From an uncultured Clostridia bacterium (GTDB lineage Bacteria > Bacillota > Clostridia > TANB77 > CAG-508): 38,279 nt of DNA. Below the pieces are notes generated by a model. It ran no database searches. It saw only the letters and a list, made by a program, of their open reading frames with translations, and was not told the origin of the DNA. The stretch covers positions 1 through 38,279 of the forward strand of contig CAKOTK010000010.1 in NCBI GenBank assembly GCA_934120135.1, given 5' to 3'. Shown piece after piece: positions 16,629-25,428 of this stretch (position 1 is its first letter; every line of letters starts with the position of its first letter). Made by a program: the position numbers and the translations under genes.

Positions 16629-17999
16629 TTACTTAAAAAGTGAGGGCCTAAAACCAATGTTGTTGCCGCTGTAAGCCGTATAGCCGATGTCACGGTTAGA
16701 AACTGGAAAGAGAGAGCCAAAGTCGTAGTAAACGCCACCCCTACTAGCACAAGGAATGCCGGTATCAGCGGAATATTCTAATGTCCATTCCCATACATTT
16801 CCTGCTAGGTCATATATATTCATTTTTTTACATGCATCACTTGCTCCTGTAGTTAATAATATTGAATTACTACTTGAACTTGCTGAAACTTTTTTACTTA
16901 TTCCATCTTCATATGTTACACAATTTTCCAATGCTGTATTATAATTATACCATGTATCTAGAGCTCCATATTGTGCATATTTTCCTCTATTTATTGTAAA
17001 ACTCGCTTTATAATAATTTCCCCAACCTGTACTATCACTTCTTAATGCATTTTGTATTGTCGCTAAAGCTGTTCCTTTTGCGACTTCCTTTACCTCTATA
17101 TGCTTTAATGCTAAATCCCATTGTACTCCAAACATTAAACTACTTGTATAACTTTTTCCTGTTGATAATTGACTTGTTAATGTTTGTGCTTGACTACATG
17201 TTATATAAGTATATGGATATATTGGATTTTCTACTGTTCCTTGTTTTGATAAGGGTGCTACTGTCGTGTCTCCACTTGCTGTTCTATTTTCCGTTATTCC
17301 TGCCTCATATCTTCCTATCCAAAATCCTCCATTTTCATATACACTTTTTAACATTTTTTGTTTTAATTCTGTATATTGTGTTTCTGTTAATCCTGCTGCT
17401 GCATCTGAAGAATATGTGTCTGTATAGCTTGTTAATGTTCCGCTTTTATTTCTTCTATAATAATCTGTATATTTATGCAAGCAATATTCTATTTTATCAT
17501 ACTCTGTTGAACTTGATGGTTTTTGGTCTCCTGTTGTTGTTTCTGTATTATAACTACTATTTGCATACAAACTTTTTGGCACTTCTATCCATACATATTC
17601 ATTTCCTATTGAATCTTTTATTACTAATCCATTATCTAAGTTTGTATCTGGATCTTTTGTAAATGTTTCATCTGGATAATATGGTGTTGTATCATCTGTA
17701 CTTGGTAATTTACTAGTTGATGGATTATCATCTCCTCCTGTTGTTCCATTTATTTTACCATCTAACCATTCGTTTAATTCATTTAGTGCATTTAAGTCAT
17801 TTTCTGCTGCTTGGTCCATTTTATTTTGAGCATCTTTTGCTCTGTTTATTATTCCTGTATCTCCAAACAATGCGTTTATAGTCACTCCTGCTAGGATTAG
17901 TAATACTACAATAGTTACTACTAATGCTATTAGAGTAATACCTGTTTGATTTGAGTAAGCCTTTCTTTTGAATTTTTCGTTTGTTTTGATTTTCTTCAT
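16629..17999 (-). CDS. Pilin-like surface protein with C-terminal C-type-lectin/FGE-fold domain (candidate DGR target)
   Basis: A 456-residue exported protein. Residues about 17-45 form a type IV prepilin-like signal and helix (QTGITLIALVVTIVVLLILAG), followed by a helical stem and a Gly/Asn/Thr linker. From about residue 130 comes a formylglycine-generating-enzyme-like fold, marked by GGFWIGRYEAG, IYDLAGNVWEWTLEY near 395-409, and the ending NNIGFRPSLFK. This fold is the common target of diversity-generating retroelements. Residues 420-450 are encoded by codons mostly ending in C (GGC, TAC, GAC, AAC, AGC), unlike the A/T-ending codons of the rest of the gene, as expected where adenines of an AAC-rich template were mutated. 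ATG at 17999 follows AGGAGGAG. No reverse transcriptase or template repeat is in the window. Confidence 0.85.
   Translation of the reverse strand: MKKIKTNEKFKRKAYSNQTGITLIALVVTIVVLLILAGVTINALFGDTGIINRAKDAQNKMDQAAENDLNALNELNEWLDGKINGTTGGDDNPSTSKLPSTDDTTPYYPDETFTKDPDTNLDNGLVIKDSIGNEYVWIEVPKSLYANSSYNTETTTGDQKPSSSTEYDKIEYCLHKYTDYYRRNKSGTLTSYTDTYSSDAAAGLTETQYTELKQKMLKSVYENGGFWIGRYEAGITENRTASGDTTVAPLSKQGTVENPIYPYTYITCSQAQTLTSQLSTGKSYTSSLMFGVQWDLALKHIEVKEVAKGTALATIQNALRSDSTGWGNYYKASFTINRGKYAQYGALDTWYNYNTALENCVTYEDGISKKVSASSSSNSILLTTGASDACKKMNIYDLAGNVWEWTLEYSADTGIPCASRGGVYYDFGSLFPVSNRDIGYTAYSGNNIGFRPSLFK
16640..16740 (-). other. Candidate DGR variable repeat
   Basis: The 3' end of the pilin-like gene (residues about 420-453) is GC-richer than the flanks and has a run of NNC codons, including TAC TAC GAC, GAC ATC GGC and AGC GGC AAC AAC. 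It ends in the GFRP motif typical of DGR variable proteins, and hairpins follow. Boundaries are estimated; a template repeat would be needed to fix them. Confidence 0.65.
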
Positions 18000-18120
18000 T
18001 TTCTTTCTCCTCCTACTTCTTCTGTATTTTAGTCCTTTTTCTACTCCGTATTTTTAATATGTACATTTTTTCATTTTTTATGCAAAAAATTAAATAAGAT
18101 ACTTGTGTATATCTTACTTA

Positions 18121-18149
18121 AGAATATCATAACATCTTTTTATTTTCAA
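18121..18149 (-). promoter_or_regulatory. Promoter of the pilin-like gene, sigma-A type
   Basis: On the minus strand TTGAAA (18144-18149) and TATTCT (18121-18126) are 17 bp apart. A perfect 7-bp stem (TAAGATA, 8-nt loop, TATCTTA; 18095-18116) lies at the expected transcript start, leaving a leader of about 115 nt before the ATG. Confidence 0.65.
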
Positions 18150-18217
18150 TACTTTTTTAAATTTTTAGTAACTTTCTTATTAAAACCATAAACTAATAAT
18201 ATTGTATAGATTAAACA

Positions 18218-18246
18218 TTGACTTATCATTAATTTTGCTGTATTAT
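18218..18246 (+). promoter_or_regulatory. clpE promoter, sigma-A type
   Basis: TTGACT (18218-18223) and TATTAT (18241-18246) are 17 bp apart, about 50 bp before the clpE start. I see no CtsR-type direct repeat (GGTCAAA) around it, so heat-shock control by CtsR is not supported. Confidence 0.75.
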
Positions 18247-18294
18247 ATATTATGTATTTTTAGACAATAAAGAAATGGAGTTTATATAAAATTT

Positions 18295-20610
18295 ATGGAA
18301 TTATGTTCAGTATGTGGAAAAAATCCAGCAGTTATTTTCCTAAATGCAAAAGATAAAGATGGAAATTCTGTATCTAAAGGCTACTGCCTTGAATGTGCTC
18401 AAAAGCAAGGAATAAATCCTTTAAAAAATTTGAGTCAAACAGATATGAATAACATGACAAAACAAATTGAAAATATTGTTAGTAATTTAGCAGAAAATAT
18501 GGACTTAGATTCTTTTTCTGAGCAATTAGATGATATGGATCCAGAAGATTTAGAAAAAATGGAGCAAGGTTCTCCAATATTTGGTGCTGCCATTCCATTA
18601 GGTTCAATTTTTTCAAATATGTTTGGAGAAAATCAAGAAGGATCTACTAATAGTTCAACTGAGAAAAAGAAAGTTAAAGTAGAAAAGAAAAAAGATAAAC
18701 GTAAAAAAGCATTGGAAGCTTATGGTACAAACCTAACTCAAAAAGCCAAAAATGGCCAATTAGATATGGTTATTGGCAGAGACAAAGAAATTCAAAGAAT
18801 AACTCAAATATTAAATCGTCGTAGCAAAAATAACCCTTGTTTAATTGGAGAGCCTGGAGTTGGTAAAACAGCTATTGCTCAAGGTTTATCAATTAGAATT
18901 GCAACTGGCAAAGTGCCTGCTAAATTGTTAAATAAAGAAGTTTATTTGTTAGATATGACAGCTATAGTTGCAGGAACTCAGTTTAGAGGACAGTTTGAAG
19001 CTCGTATGAAATCTATTATTGAAGAATGTAAAGCTTTAGGAAATATAATTTTAGTAATAGATGAAATTCATAATATTATTGGTGCTGGTGATGCAGAGCG
19101 TTCTATGAATGCTGCAAACATCTTAAAGCCATCACTTTCTAATGGTGAAATTCAGTTGATTGGAACAACTACTTTAAAAGAATATCGCAAGTATATTGAA
19201 AAAGACAGTGCCCTAGAAAGAAGATTTCAACCTGTTTTAGTTGAAGAACCTTCTATTACTGATTCTATAGGAATTTTAGAGGGTATTAAAAAATATTATG
19301 AAGATTATCACAAAGTTAAAATTTCAAATGATGTAATCAAACAAGCTGTTATTATGTCTGAGAAGTATATTCATGACAGATTTTTACCAGATAAAGCAAT
19401 AGATATTTTAGATGAAGCTTGTTCAAGAATAAACTTGAATAATAAAGAATTATATCAATTAGAGATATTAAAAGGTCAACTAAAAGCTGTTCAAGAAGAA
19501 AAAGAAGAAGCCGCTCTTGCAGATTCAACTGAAGATTATAAAAAAGCAGCTGAGCTAAAAGCTAAAGAATGTAGTTTAATGGAACAAATTGATAGTTTAA
19601 ATGAGAAAATGAAACTTAAAAACTTAACAGTTCAAGATATTGCCGAAGTTATTGAGAGTTGGACCAAGATTCCCGTTAAGAAGATTACTGAAGCTGAAAC
19701 TCAAAAACTACTAAACTTAGAAGCTAATTTGCACAAGAGAGTAATTGGTCAAGATGCTGCTGTTGAAGCTGTTTCAAGAGCAATACGTCGTAATCGTGCT
19801 GGACTAAAAAGTACAAAGAGACCACCATCATTTATATTTGTTGGTCCGACAGGAGTTGGTAAAACAGAACTTGCTAAATCACTTGCATATGAAATGTTTG
19901 GAAATGAAAACTCAATTATTCGTGTAGATATGTCTGAATATATGGAAGGACATTCTACATCAAAACTAATTGGTTCTCCTCCTGGTTATGTAGGTTATGA
20001 TGATGCCGGACAACTAACAGAAAAAGTAAAGCGTAATCCTTATTCTATAGTATTACTAGATGAAATTGAAAAAGCTCATCCTGATGTATTTAATATCTTA
20101 TTACAAGTTTTAGATGATGGACGATTAACAGATAGCCAAGGTAATACTGTAAGTTTTGAAAATACTATAATGATTATGACTTCAAATGCTGGTTCTAATC
20201 AAAATACAAATTCAATTGGTTTTGGTGGAGCAAGAATAAACCAAGATAAAGTTATGGATAGCTTAAAAGAAACTTTTAGACCTGAATTTTTGAATCGTGT
20301 AGATGAAATTGTTGTATTTGAGCAATTGAACCATGAACAACTATTGCAGATTGTAAATTTAATGCTTGACGATACAAAAAAGGTATTAGCTGATAAGAAT
20401 ATTACTTTAGAAATTTCCGAAGATGCTAAAAAATTCTTGTTAGAAAAAGGAACTGATATAAAATATGGTGCAAGGCCATTGAGAAGAGCTATTCAAAGAT
20501 ATTTGGAAGATGAGCTTTCAGATATGATATTACGTTCAGAACTATTAAATGGAGATACTATAGTAGTTTCTTTAGAAGAAAATAATTTAAAATTTAATGT
20601 AAGAAAATAG
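18295..20610 (+). CDS. clpE: ClpE-type ATP-dependent Clp protease ATP-binding subunit
   Basis: A Hsp100 unfoldase that feeds proteins to ClpP. A C4 zinc finger at the N-terminus (C4, C7, C31, C34) identifies the ClpE type and replaces the usual ClpC N-domain. Then come AAA domain 1 (Walker A GEPGVGKTAIAQ, Walker B LVIDEIHNIIGAGD), a UVR-like coiled coil (DYKKAAELKAKECSLMEQID), and AAA domain 2 (GPTGVGKTELAK, LLDEIEKAHPDVFNILLQVL). The IGF tripeptide in NTNSIGFGG is the expected ClpP-docking loop. 771 residues is slightly longer than Bacillus ClpE (699). GGAG lies 14 nt before the ATG, rather far. It is followed after 12 nt by pgsA. Confidence 0.93.
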   Translation: MELCSVCGKNPAVIFLNAKDKDGNSVSKGYCLECAQKQGINPLKNLSQTDMNNMTKQIENIVSNLAENMDLDSFSEQLDDMDPEDLEKMEQGSPIFGAAIPLGSIFSNMFGENQEGSTNSSTEKKKVKVEKKKDKRKKALEAYGTNLTQKAKNGQLDMVIGRDKEIQRITQILNRRSKNNPCLIGEPGVGKTAIAQGLSIRIATGKVPAKLLNKEVYLLDMTAIVAGTQFRGQFEARMKSIIEECKALGNIILVIDEIHNIIGAGDAERSMNAANILKPSLSNGEIQLIGTTTLKEYRKYIEKDSALERRFQPVLVEEPSITDSIGILEGIKKYYEDYHKVKISNDVIKQAVIMSEKYIHDRFLPDKAIDILDEACSRINLNNKELYQLEILKGQLKAVQEEKEEAALADSTEDYKKAAELKAKECSLMEQIDSLNEKMKLKNLTVQDIAEVIESWTKIPVKKITEAETQKLLNLEANLHKRVIGQDAAVEAVSRAIRRNRAGLKSTKRPPSFIFVGPTGVGKTELAKSLAYEMFGNENSIIRVDMSEYMEGHSTSKLIGSPPGYVGYDDAGQLTEKVKRNPYSIVLLDEIEKAHPDVFNILLQVLDDGRLTDSQGNTVSFENTIMIMTSNAGSNQNTNSIGFGGARINQDKVMDSLKETFRPEFLNRVDEIVVFEQLNHEQLLQIVNLMLDDTKKVLADKNITLEISEDAKKFLLEKGTDIKYGARPLRRAIQRYLEDELSDMILRSELLNGDTIVVSLEENNLKFNVRK

Positions 20611-20622
20611 GAGATAATTTTT

Positions 20623-21213
20623 ATGGCAAAGCATATTCCAAATATATTAACAGTTGCAAGGTTTTTCCTAATACCTTTTATAATTTATTTTATAGTAGTT
20701 GGCCAATACATTACCGCACTTATTCTTTTAACAGTATCTGGCTTAACAGATGTTTTAGATGGTTGGATTGCTAGAAGGTTTAATTTTATAACAAACTTTG
20801 GAAAACTTATAGATCCTTTAGCCGACAAAGCAACTCAACTCGCTGTACTTTTAACAATTACATTTAAAGGAGTTATTCCATTTTGGATTATCATAGTAGT
20901 TGCTTTAAAAGAAGCAGCAATGATAGCAGGTGCATCTTTCCTTTACGGAAAAGAACTAGTTGTTTCTAGTAGATGGTTTGGAAAACTTGCAACAGTGTTA
21001 TTCTATATAGCAATTGTATGTTCATTTGTTATTGCATACTGGAACAATATTGCTAAAGTTCCTTCAAATTCTGTAGCACCTTTGCCACAATTTGATTTAT
21101 GGATTTATTATTTAGCTTTAGCCACTACAATATTTTCACTTGTTATGTATTACATTACATTTTATAAACAAGGATATCTAAAAAAAGAAAACTTAAAAAT
21201 AGATGAGAAATAA
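20623..21213 (+). CDS. pgsA: CDP-diacylglycerol--glycerol-3-phosphate 3-phosphatidyltransferase
   Basis: An integral membrane enzyme that makes phosphatidylglycerophosphate from CDP-diacylglycerol and glycerol-3-phosphate, the committed step to phosphatidylglycerol. The CDP-alcohol phosphotransferase signature is complete: D-G-W-I-A-R, then G and D-P-L-A-D, in the segment DVLDGWIARRFN...GKLIDPLADK (residues about 43-70). Four to six hydrophobic helices span the 196 residues. The length fits the family. ATG follows AGGAG by 9 nt, and clpE ends 12 nt before it. Its last codons form the 5' arm of a terminator. Confidence 0.94.
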   Translation: MAKHIPNILTVARFFLIPFIIYFIVVGQYITALILLTVSGLTDVLDGWIARRFNFITNFGKLIDPLADKATQLAVLLTITFKGVIPFWIIIVVALKEAAMIAGASFLYGKELVVSSRWFGKLATVLFYIAIVCSFVIAYWNNIAKVPSNSVAPLPQFDLWIYYLALATTIFSLVMYYITFYKQGYLKKENLKIDEK

Positions 21214-21228
21214 TCTCATCTATTTTTT
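21195..21228. terminator. Bidirectional terminator between pgsA and the bofC-like gene
   Basis: AATAGATGAGA, loop AATAA, TCTCATCTATT, with A and T runs on the two sides, makes a perfect 11-bp stem that works on both strands. It overlaps the 3' end of pgsA, and the convergent bofC-like gene ends at 21227. Confidence 0.93.
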
Positions 21229-21796
21229 ATTCAAAATCTTCTAATGCACTATTTAGTTCCATATTTCCAACCGCTTCTATTCCCTGCTTTACCTTTTCTA
21301 AATCTGCTTCTGGTAAATACATAGTTTGAATTTCAGTATCTTCTTTTAATGTAATCTTTCCATTTTCATCTATTGTGTAAATTCCTAAAACACCATTATG
21401 TTCTTTAATCAAATAATGCTGGTTGCAAAAACCACTTTCTTCTTTGTATATTATAATTTCGTTTTTTGAAAAACTATCAACATTCCAGTCTTTATAATAT
21501 TTTTCTACTTCTTCTTTATTTTTATTCACCAAATTTTCTGGTATATCTTTAGTTTCTTTTAATAAATGATCACAACCTGTAAAATATTGCTTTTGTATTA
21601 CCTTAGCATTTGGTGATACTTTTTCTTCAACTACTGCTGTAGGAACCACATTATTTATCTCATTTTTCTCTGCCAATTTTTTATTATCTACTATATTAGT
21701 GTTATCTGTTTTATTTTTGTTGTATACAGAAATTCCTAAAGCCACACCTATTATTAGTAGAAATATAGCTAATGCAATAATCCATCCTTTTCTCAT
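21227..21796 (-). CDS. BofC C-terminal-domain-like membrane-anchored protein
   Basis: A 189-residue protein with a single N-terminal membrane helix (residues 4-24, GWIIALAIFLLIIGVALGISV), an Asn/Lys linker, and a C-terminal domain with the pattern of BofC: FCNQHYLIKEHNGVLGIYTIDENGKI, then TMYLPEADLEKVKQGIEAVGNMELNSALEDF. BofC of Bacillus is a forespore protein that restrains the SpoIVB signalling protease in the sigma-K checkpoint. Here only the C-terminal part is recognisable and the protein has a helix anchor, so it is best called BofC-like. A stem covers its start codon (see 21791-21838). It lies downstream of tsaC and comEC. Confidence 0.7.
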   Translation of the reverse strand: MRKGWIIALAIFLLIIGVALGISVYNKNKTDNTNIVDNKKLAEKNEINNVVPTAVVEEKVSPNAKVIQKQYFTGCDHLLKETKDIPENLVNKNKEEVEKYYKDWNVDSFSKNEIIIYKEESGFCNQHYLIKEHNGVLGIYTIDENGKITLKEDTEIQTMYLPEADLEKVKQGIEAVGNMELNSALEDFE

Positions 21797-21838
21797 ACTA
21801 TATCAGTCCTTTTCTAAATATTTAATATTAGTATGAGA
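21791..21838 (-). promoter_or_regulatory. Inverted repeat enclosing the start codon of the bofC-like gene
   Basis: TCTCATACTA (21791-21800) and TAGTATGAGA (21829-21838) are a perfect 10-bp inverted repeat with a 28-nt loop. The ATG at 21796-21794 lies inside one arm and the AAGGA ribosome-binding site is in the loop. There is no T run on the minus strand, so it is more likely a translation-control hairpin than a terminator. Confidence 0.65.
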
Positions 21839-21851
21839 TTTTTTGGAAATT

Positions 21852-22901
21852 TTATTCATTTTTTAGAATAATATAATTATATGCACATGCACGAATCAAA
21901 CGATTTGTAATCGCAAGACCTAAACCTTTACTGCCAACTCCTTCAATAATTATTAAATCAACATTTTCTTTATCTGCTTTTCTTAAAAATGTAAATATAT
22001 TTTTAGCAACATCTTCTAAACTACTTCCTAAGTTCCATTTGTGTTTTGCAACATATTTATCTATATGTTCCTCTTTTGCTAAAACTAGAACATTTTCATT
22101 TTGCATTGTTATTTCATTTATTTTTTTAATCATTTTATCTGCATCTTCACTATATACCATCATGCATTTTGTATTTGGAGCGTAGTGTTTATACTTCATT
22201 CCCGGAGATGCTACCACTTCATCTTTTTGCACTTGCCCTAATACATTTTTATCAACTTTAACTTGATTTGCCACTGTTTCTAGTTGTTCTTTAGTTATCT
22301 TGCCTGGTCTTAATATATTGATGTTATCTCCATCTACTTTAATAACTGTTGACTCTAATCCTATGTCAGTCGAACCACCATCTAATATATATGCAACCTT
22401 TCCATCTAGTTCTTCTATAATATCTTCAACATTAGTTCCACTAGGCTTTCCAGAAACATTTGCACTTGGGGCTGCAATTGGTACACCGGATTTTTCTATT
22501 AACTCTTTTGCAATCAAATTGCTAGGCATTCTAATTCCCACTGTGTCTAGATTTGCTGTTACAACATCAGGAATTATTTCATTGCTTTTGCGCTTAAATA
22601 TTATTGTAAGTGGACCCGGCCAAAAATTCTCTATTAGCTTTTTCTCTAATTCTGTTATTTCTTCTACTATCTCTTCAACCATCTTGATATTTGAAACATG
22701 AACAATTAAAGGGTTATCTTGTGCTCTCCCTTTTGCTATAAATATCTTTTCTACCGCATTTGCATCTAAAGCATTTGCTCCTATTCCATATACAGTCTCA
22801 GTTGGGAATAATACTAAGTTTCCATTTTTTATTTCATTTGCTGCTTCTTGTATTTCCTCTTCATTTATCCCATTTGTTTGATTTGAATATTTTGATAACA
22901 T
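21852..22901 (-). CDS. tsaC: L-threonylcarbamoyladenylate synthase (Sua5/YwlC type)
   Basis: The enzyme makes threonylcarbamoyl-AMP from threonine, bicarbonate and ATP for t6A modification of tRNAs reading ANN codons. The N-terminal YrdC domain (residues about 14-205) shows GNLVLFPTETVYGIGANAL, KGRAQDNPLIVHV, and PIAAPSANVSGKPSGT. A linker with ASPGMKYKHYAP leads to the C-terminal Sua5 domain (about 235-349), so this is the two-domain Sua5 type rather than short TsaC. 349 residues is normal. AAGGAAG precedes the ATG. It is 48 nt downstream of the corrected comEC stop, probably in one operon. Confidence 0.95.
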   Translation of the reverse strand: MLSKYSNQTNGINEEEIQEAANEIKNGNLVLFPTETVYGIGANALDANAVEKIFIAKGRAQDNPLIVHVSNIKMVEEIVEEITELEKKLIENFWPGPLTIIFKRKSNEIIPDVVTANLDTVGIRMPSNLIAKELIEKSGVPIAAPSANVSGKPSGTNVEDIIEELDGKVAYILDGGSTDIGLESTVIKVDGDNINILRPGKITKEQLETVANQVKVDKNVLGQVQKDEVVASPGMKYKHYAPNTKCMMVYSEDADKMIKKINEITMQNENVLVLAKEEHIDKYVAKHKWNLGSSLEDVAKNIFTFLRKADKENVDLIIIEGVGSKGLGLAITNRLIRACAYNYIILKNE

Positions 22902-22949
22902 ATTTTTGCTTCCTTTTCTATTTTTCCTATATATTATACTACTTTTGGG

Positions 22950-25398
22950 CTATTTTTCAATATCTATTTTTTTATTAACCTTCACTTTATTATTTTTTAT
23001 AGTAATAGTTATCTCTCCACATAAATCAGTCCTATAAATTTCACAACCGTAAATTTTCTAGCCTTTCTAATACTCCGTCATTTGGATGCCCAAAAGTATT
23101 CTTTTCTCCAACTCCAATAAGAGCTATTTCAGGTTTCACCTCATCTAGAAATTGCTGTATTGAGGAACTTTTTGAACCATGATGTGCAACTTTTAGTATA
23201 TTAGCTTCTAGTTTTTTCGTATCCTTGTATTTTCGTATCAATTTTTCTTCAGCAATTTTTTCTATATCTCCTGTAAGTAATACACTATAATCTTTATACC
23301 AAAACTTTGCTACTATTGAGTTATTGTTCAAGATGTTCTGATTTATCAAATCTGTGTCAGGAAACAATATCTCAAAGTTACATTCTTTATCTATAGTAAC
23401 TGTATCTCCTGCTTTTACAGTAATCTTATTAGTATGTTTCAACCTTACAAGTTCTGAAAATTTTTCAAAATTCTCACACTCTTTCCCCTGTTCTCCTATA
23501 ATTACATTTTTTACATTTATGCTCTCTAGCACCGTAAGTAAACCTTGGCAATGGTCTGAGTCAAAATGTGTAAACAAAAGATAATCTATGCTTATAATTG
23601 ACTTATTTAATAAATATGGTAGTAATGTTTGCTTTCCAACATCAAATGTGCCAAATTCACTTCCCCCTCCATCCACTAAAATTTTCTTTTTTGATGGTGT
23701 TATAATAAGCATACTATCACCTTGTCCTACATCTATAAAGTGAATTTCTAACTTATTTGTTGGAATTACTGCTAATCCATAAGGTAATAAAGTTAGAATT
23801 ATTAAAAATATAATTATTTTTTTATAATTATCTAATATTTTGGGGTAAACTTTTTGAATATCGTCTTTGAAAAAAAATATTATAATGATTAAATAATAAA
23901 TTAGAATTTGCCATATCTTTGGCGTTGGCATTAAAATTTTTGAGAATGGTATATTACTTGAAAAATTTGCAACTAGAATAAATATTTTTAATAGTGGTCC
24001 TAATAAAAATGCCACTACATATGCTAATGGGGTAATTATTAGAGAAACTAAAAAAATCATTCCAAGAATTAAGCATATCCCCATTATAGGTGTAGCAAGT
24101 AAATTTGAAATTATAAATACTAATGAAATTGAACTAAAATTATGAAGCATAATTGGTGTAATAACTATGTTTGCTGCTAGTGACATTATAGTAGTCTGCT
24201 CTACATATATTAAAATTTTATATGTAAATTCACTATATTTTTTTCCTTGTATCTTTCCATTTTTTTCTTCTTGATCCTTTCTTTTAGTTATTCCTTTTCT
24301 CTTTAATCTAATATTATATAATACCTCTACAAATGTGACTATTCCAATAGTTCCACCAAATGAAAGTTGAAAACTTATATCTAATAAAGCATATGGATTA
24401 AAGAGTAATACTATAAATGCACTTATACCTAAATTGTTAAATGTATCTGATTTTTCAAATAACATTTCAGCTACTAAATTTAAAATTGCCATTATGCAAG
24501 CTCTAACAATTGACGGTGATCCACCTGCTAAAAACATAAAAAATAGTAAAAACATACATATAAAAGTTTTAGCCCATCTTTTATGAATTTTTAGATATGA
24601 TAAAACAGTTGAAACTCCTAATAATATATATGATATATGTGCTCCCGAAATAGCAAGCATATGTGACAAACTCGCCTCTCTAAAACTATTTTCTATATCA
24701 TTGTTTATCTTACTTTTATCGCCTAATAATAAGGCCGCACACAGTCCTGCTTCATCTTTAGATAAAATTTTGTATATTTTATTTAATAAAGCATTTTTTA
24801 AATCATTTGTTATTCTTGCTAATATATTTATCTTGTTTCGTCCCACTAATTTTATGTTTTCACTTTTACTCATTACACTTCCAGCAATCTTTTTCGTTTT
24901 TAGATATTGACTATAATCAAATCCTCCTTCATTTCTTTCTGTGTATGGTGCCTCAAATTTTGAACTAAATATTATTTCATCTCCAAACTTCAGTCCTATT
25001 TCATCTTTTTTGCCTTTTATATCACATAACACTTTAAAGTTTTTCTTTTCAGTTTCTCCGGTGTTATTATTATATATTTTCATCACTTGTATTTCGTATT
25101 GTGTTTTATATTTCTTTTCATTTCCGTTTGATACAACAATTCCTTGTATAGTTATTGACTGTTTATCATATTTCTTTGTAATTTTTGTGTAATTATTTTC
25201 CAACATCAATGTATAAATACAAAATACTATAAAACATATACCAATTATTATCACACAAGAATTTAATTTATTTTTCAATTTAAGTATTATACTAATAATT
25301 ATTATCATTATACATATGAAAAAAGCTATACTTTTTAAGTATAGCCCTATTATAATTCCTAAAATTACTCCAATAGTGGCAACACAAAATGGTCTCAT
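22950..25398 (-). CDS. comEC: ComEC/Rec2 DNA-uptake channel, split by an NTA-CGG +1 frameshift site near its C-terminus
   Basis: ComEC forms the membrane channel for DNA uptake in natural transformation. The protein has N-terminal membrane helices and a DUF4131 domain, the competence core (LSHMLAISGAHISYI near residue 245; SPSIVRACIMA), many helices, and a C-terminal metallo-beta-lactamase-like domain (IHFIDVGQGDSMLI, FTHFDSDHCQG, AHHGSKSSS). The zero frame stops at 23041 after NLRL (785 residues). Skipping one C at 23049 (CGG at 23047-23049, after TTA) continues as NLGCEIYRTDLCGEITITI and on to a stop at 22950, 815 residues, restoring the standard ComEC ending. Only the last strand region depends on the shift, so the zero-frame product might be partly stable. 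ATG at 25398. Confidence 0.93.
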
Positions 25399-25428
25399 AT
25401 TTAAACCTTTCTATAATGCCCCTATAAA

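Noticed and set aside
16495..16630. Template repeat of the DGR just downstream of the variable region
   Set aside because: The sequence does not resemble 16640-16740, and no other copy was found in the window by eye.
16493..16750. Small minus-strand ORF overlapping the end of the pilin-like gene in another frame
   Set aside because: It reads through the variable region out of frame, has no ribosome-binding site and no recognisable domain; its length reflects the higher GC there.
18095..18116. Terminator in the leader of the pilin-like gene
   Set aside because: A 7-bp stem without a T run on the transcribed strand is too weak to call.
18150..18294. CtsR or CIRCE heat-shock operator before clpE
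   Set aside because: No GGTCAAA direct repeat and no CIRCE inverted repeat are visible.
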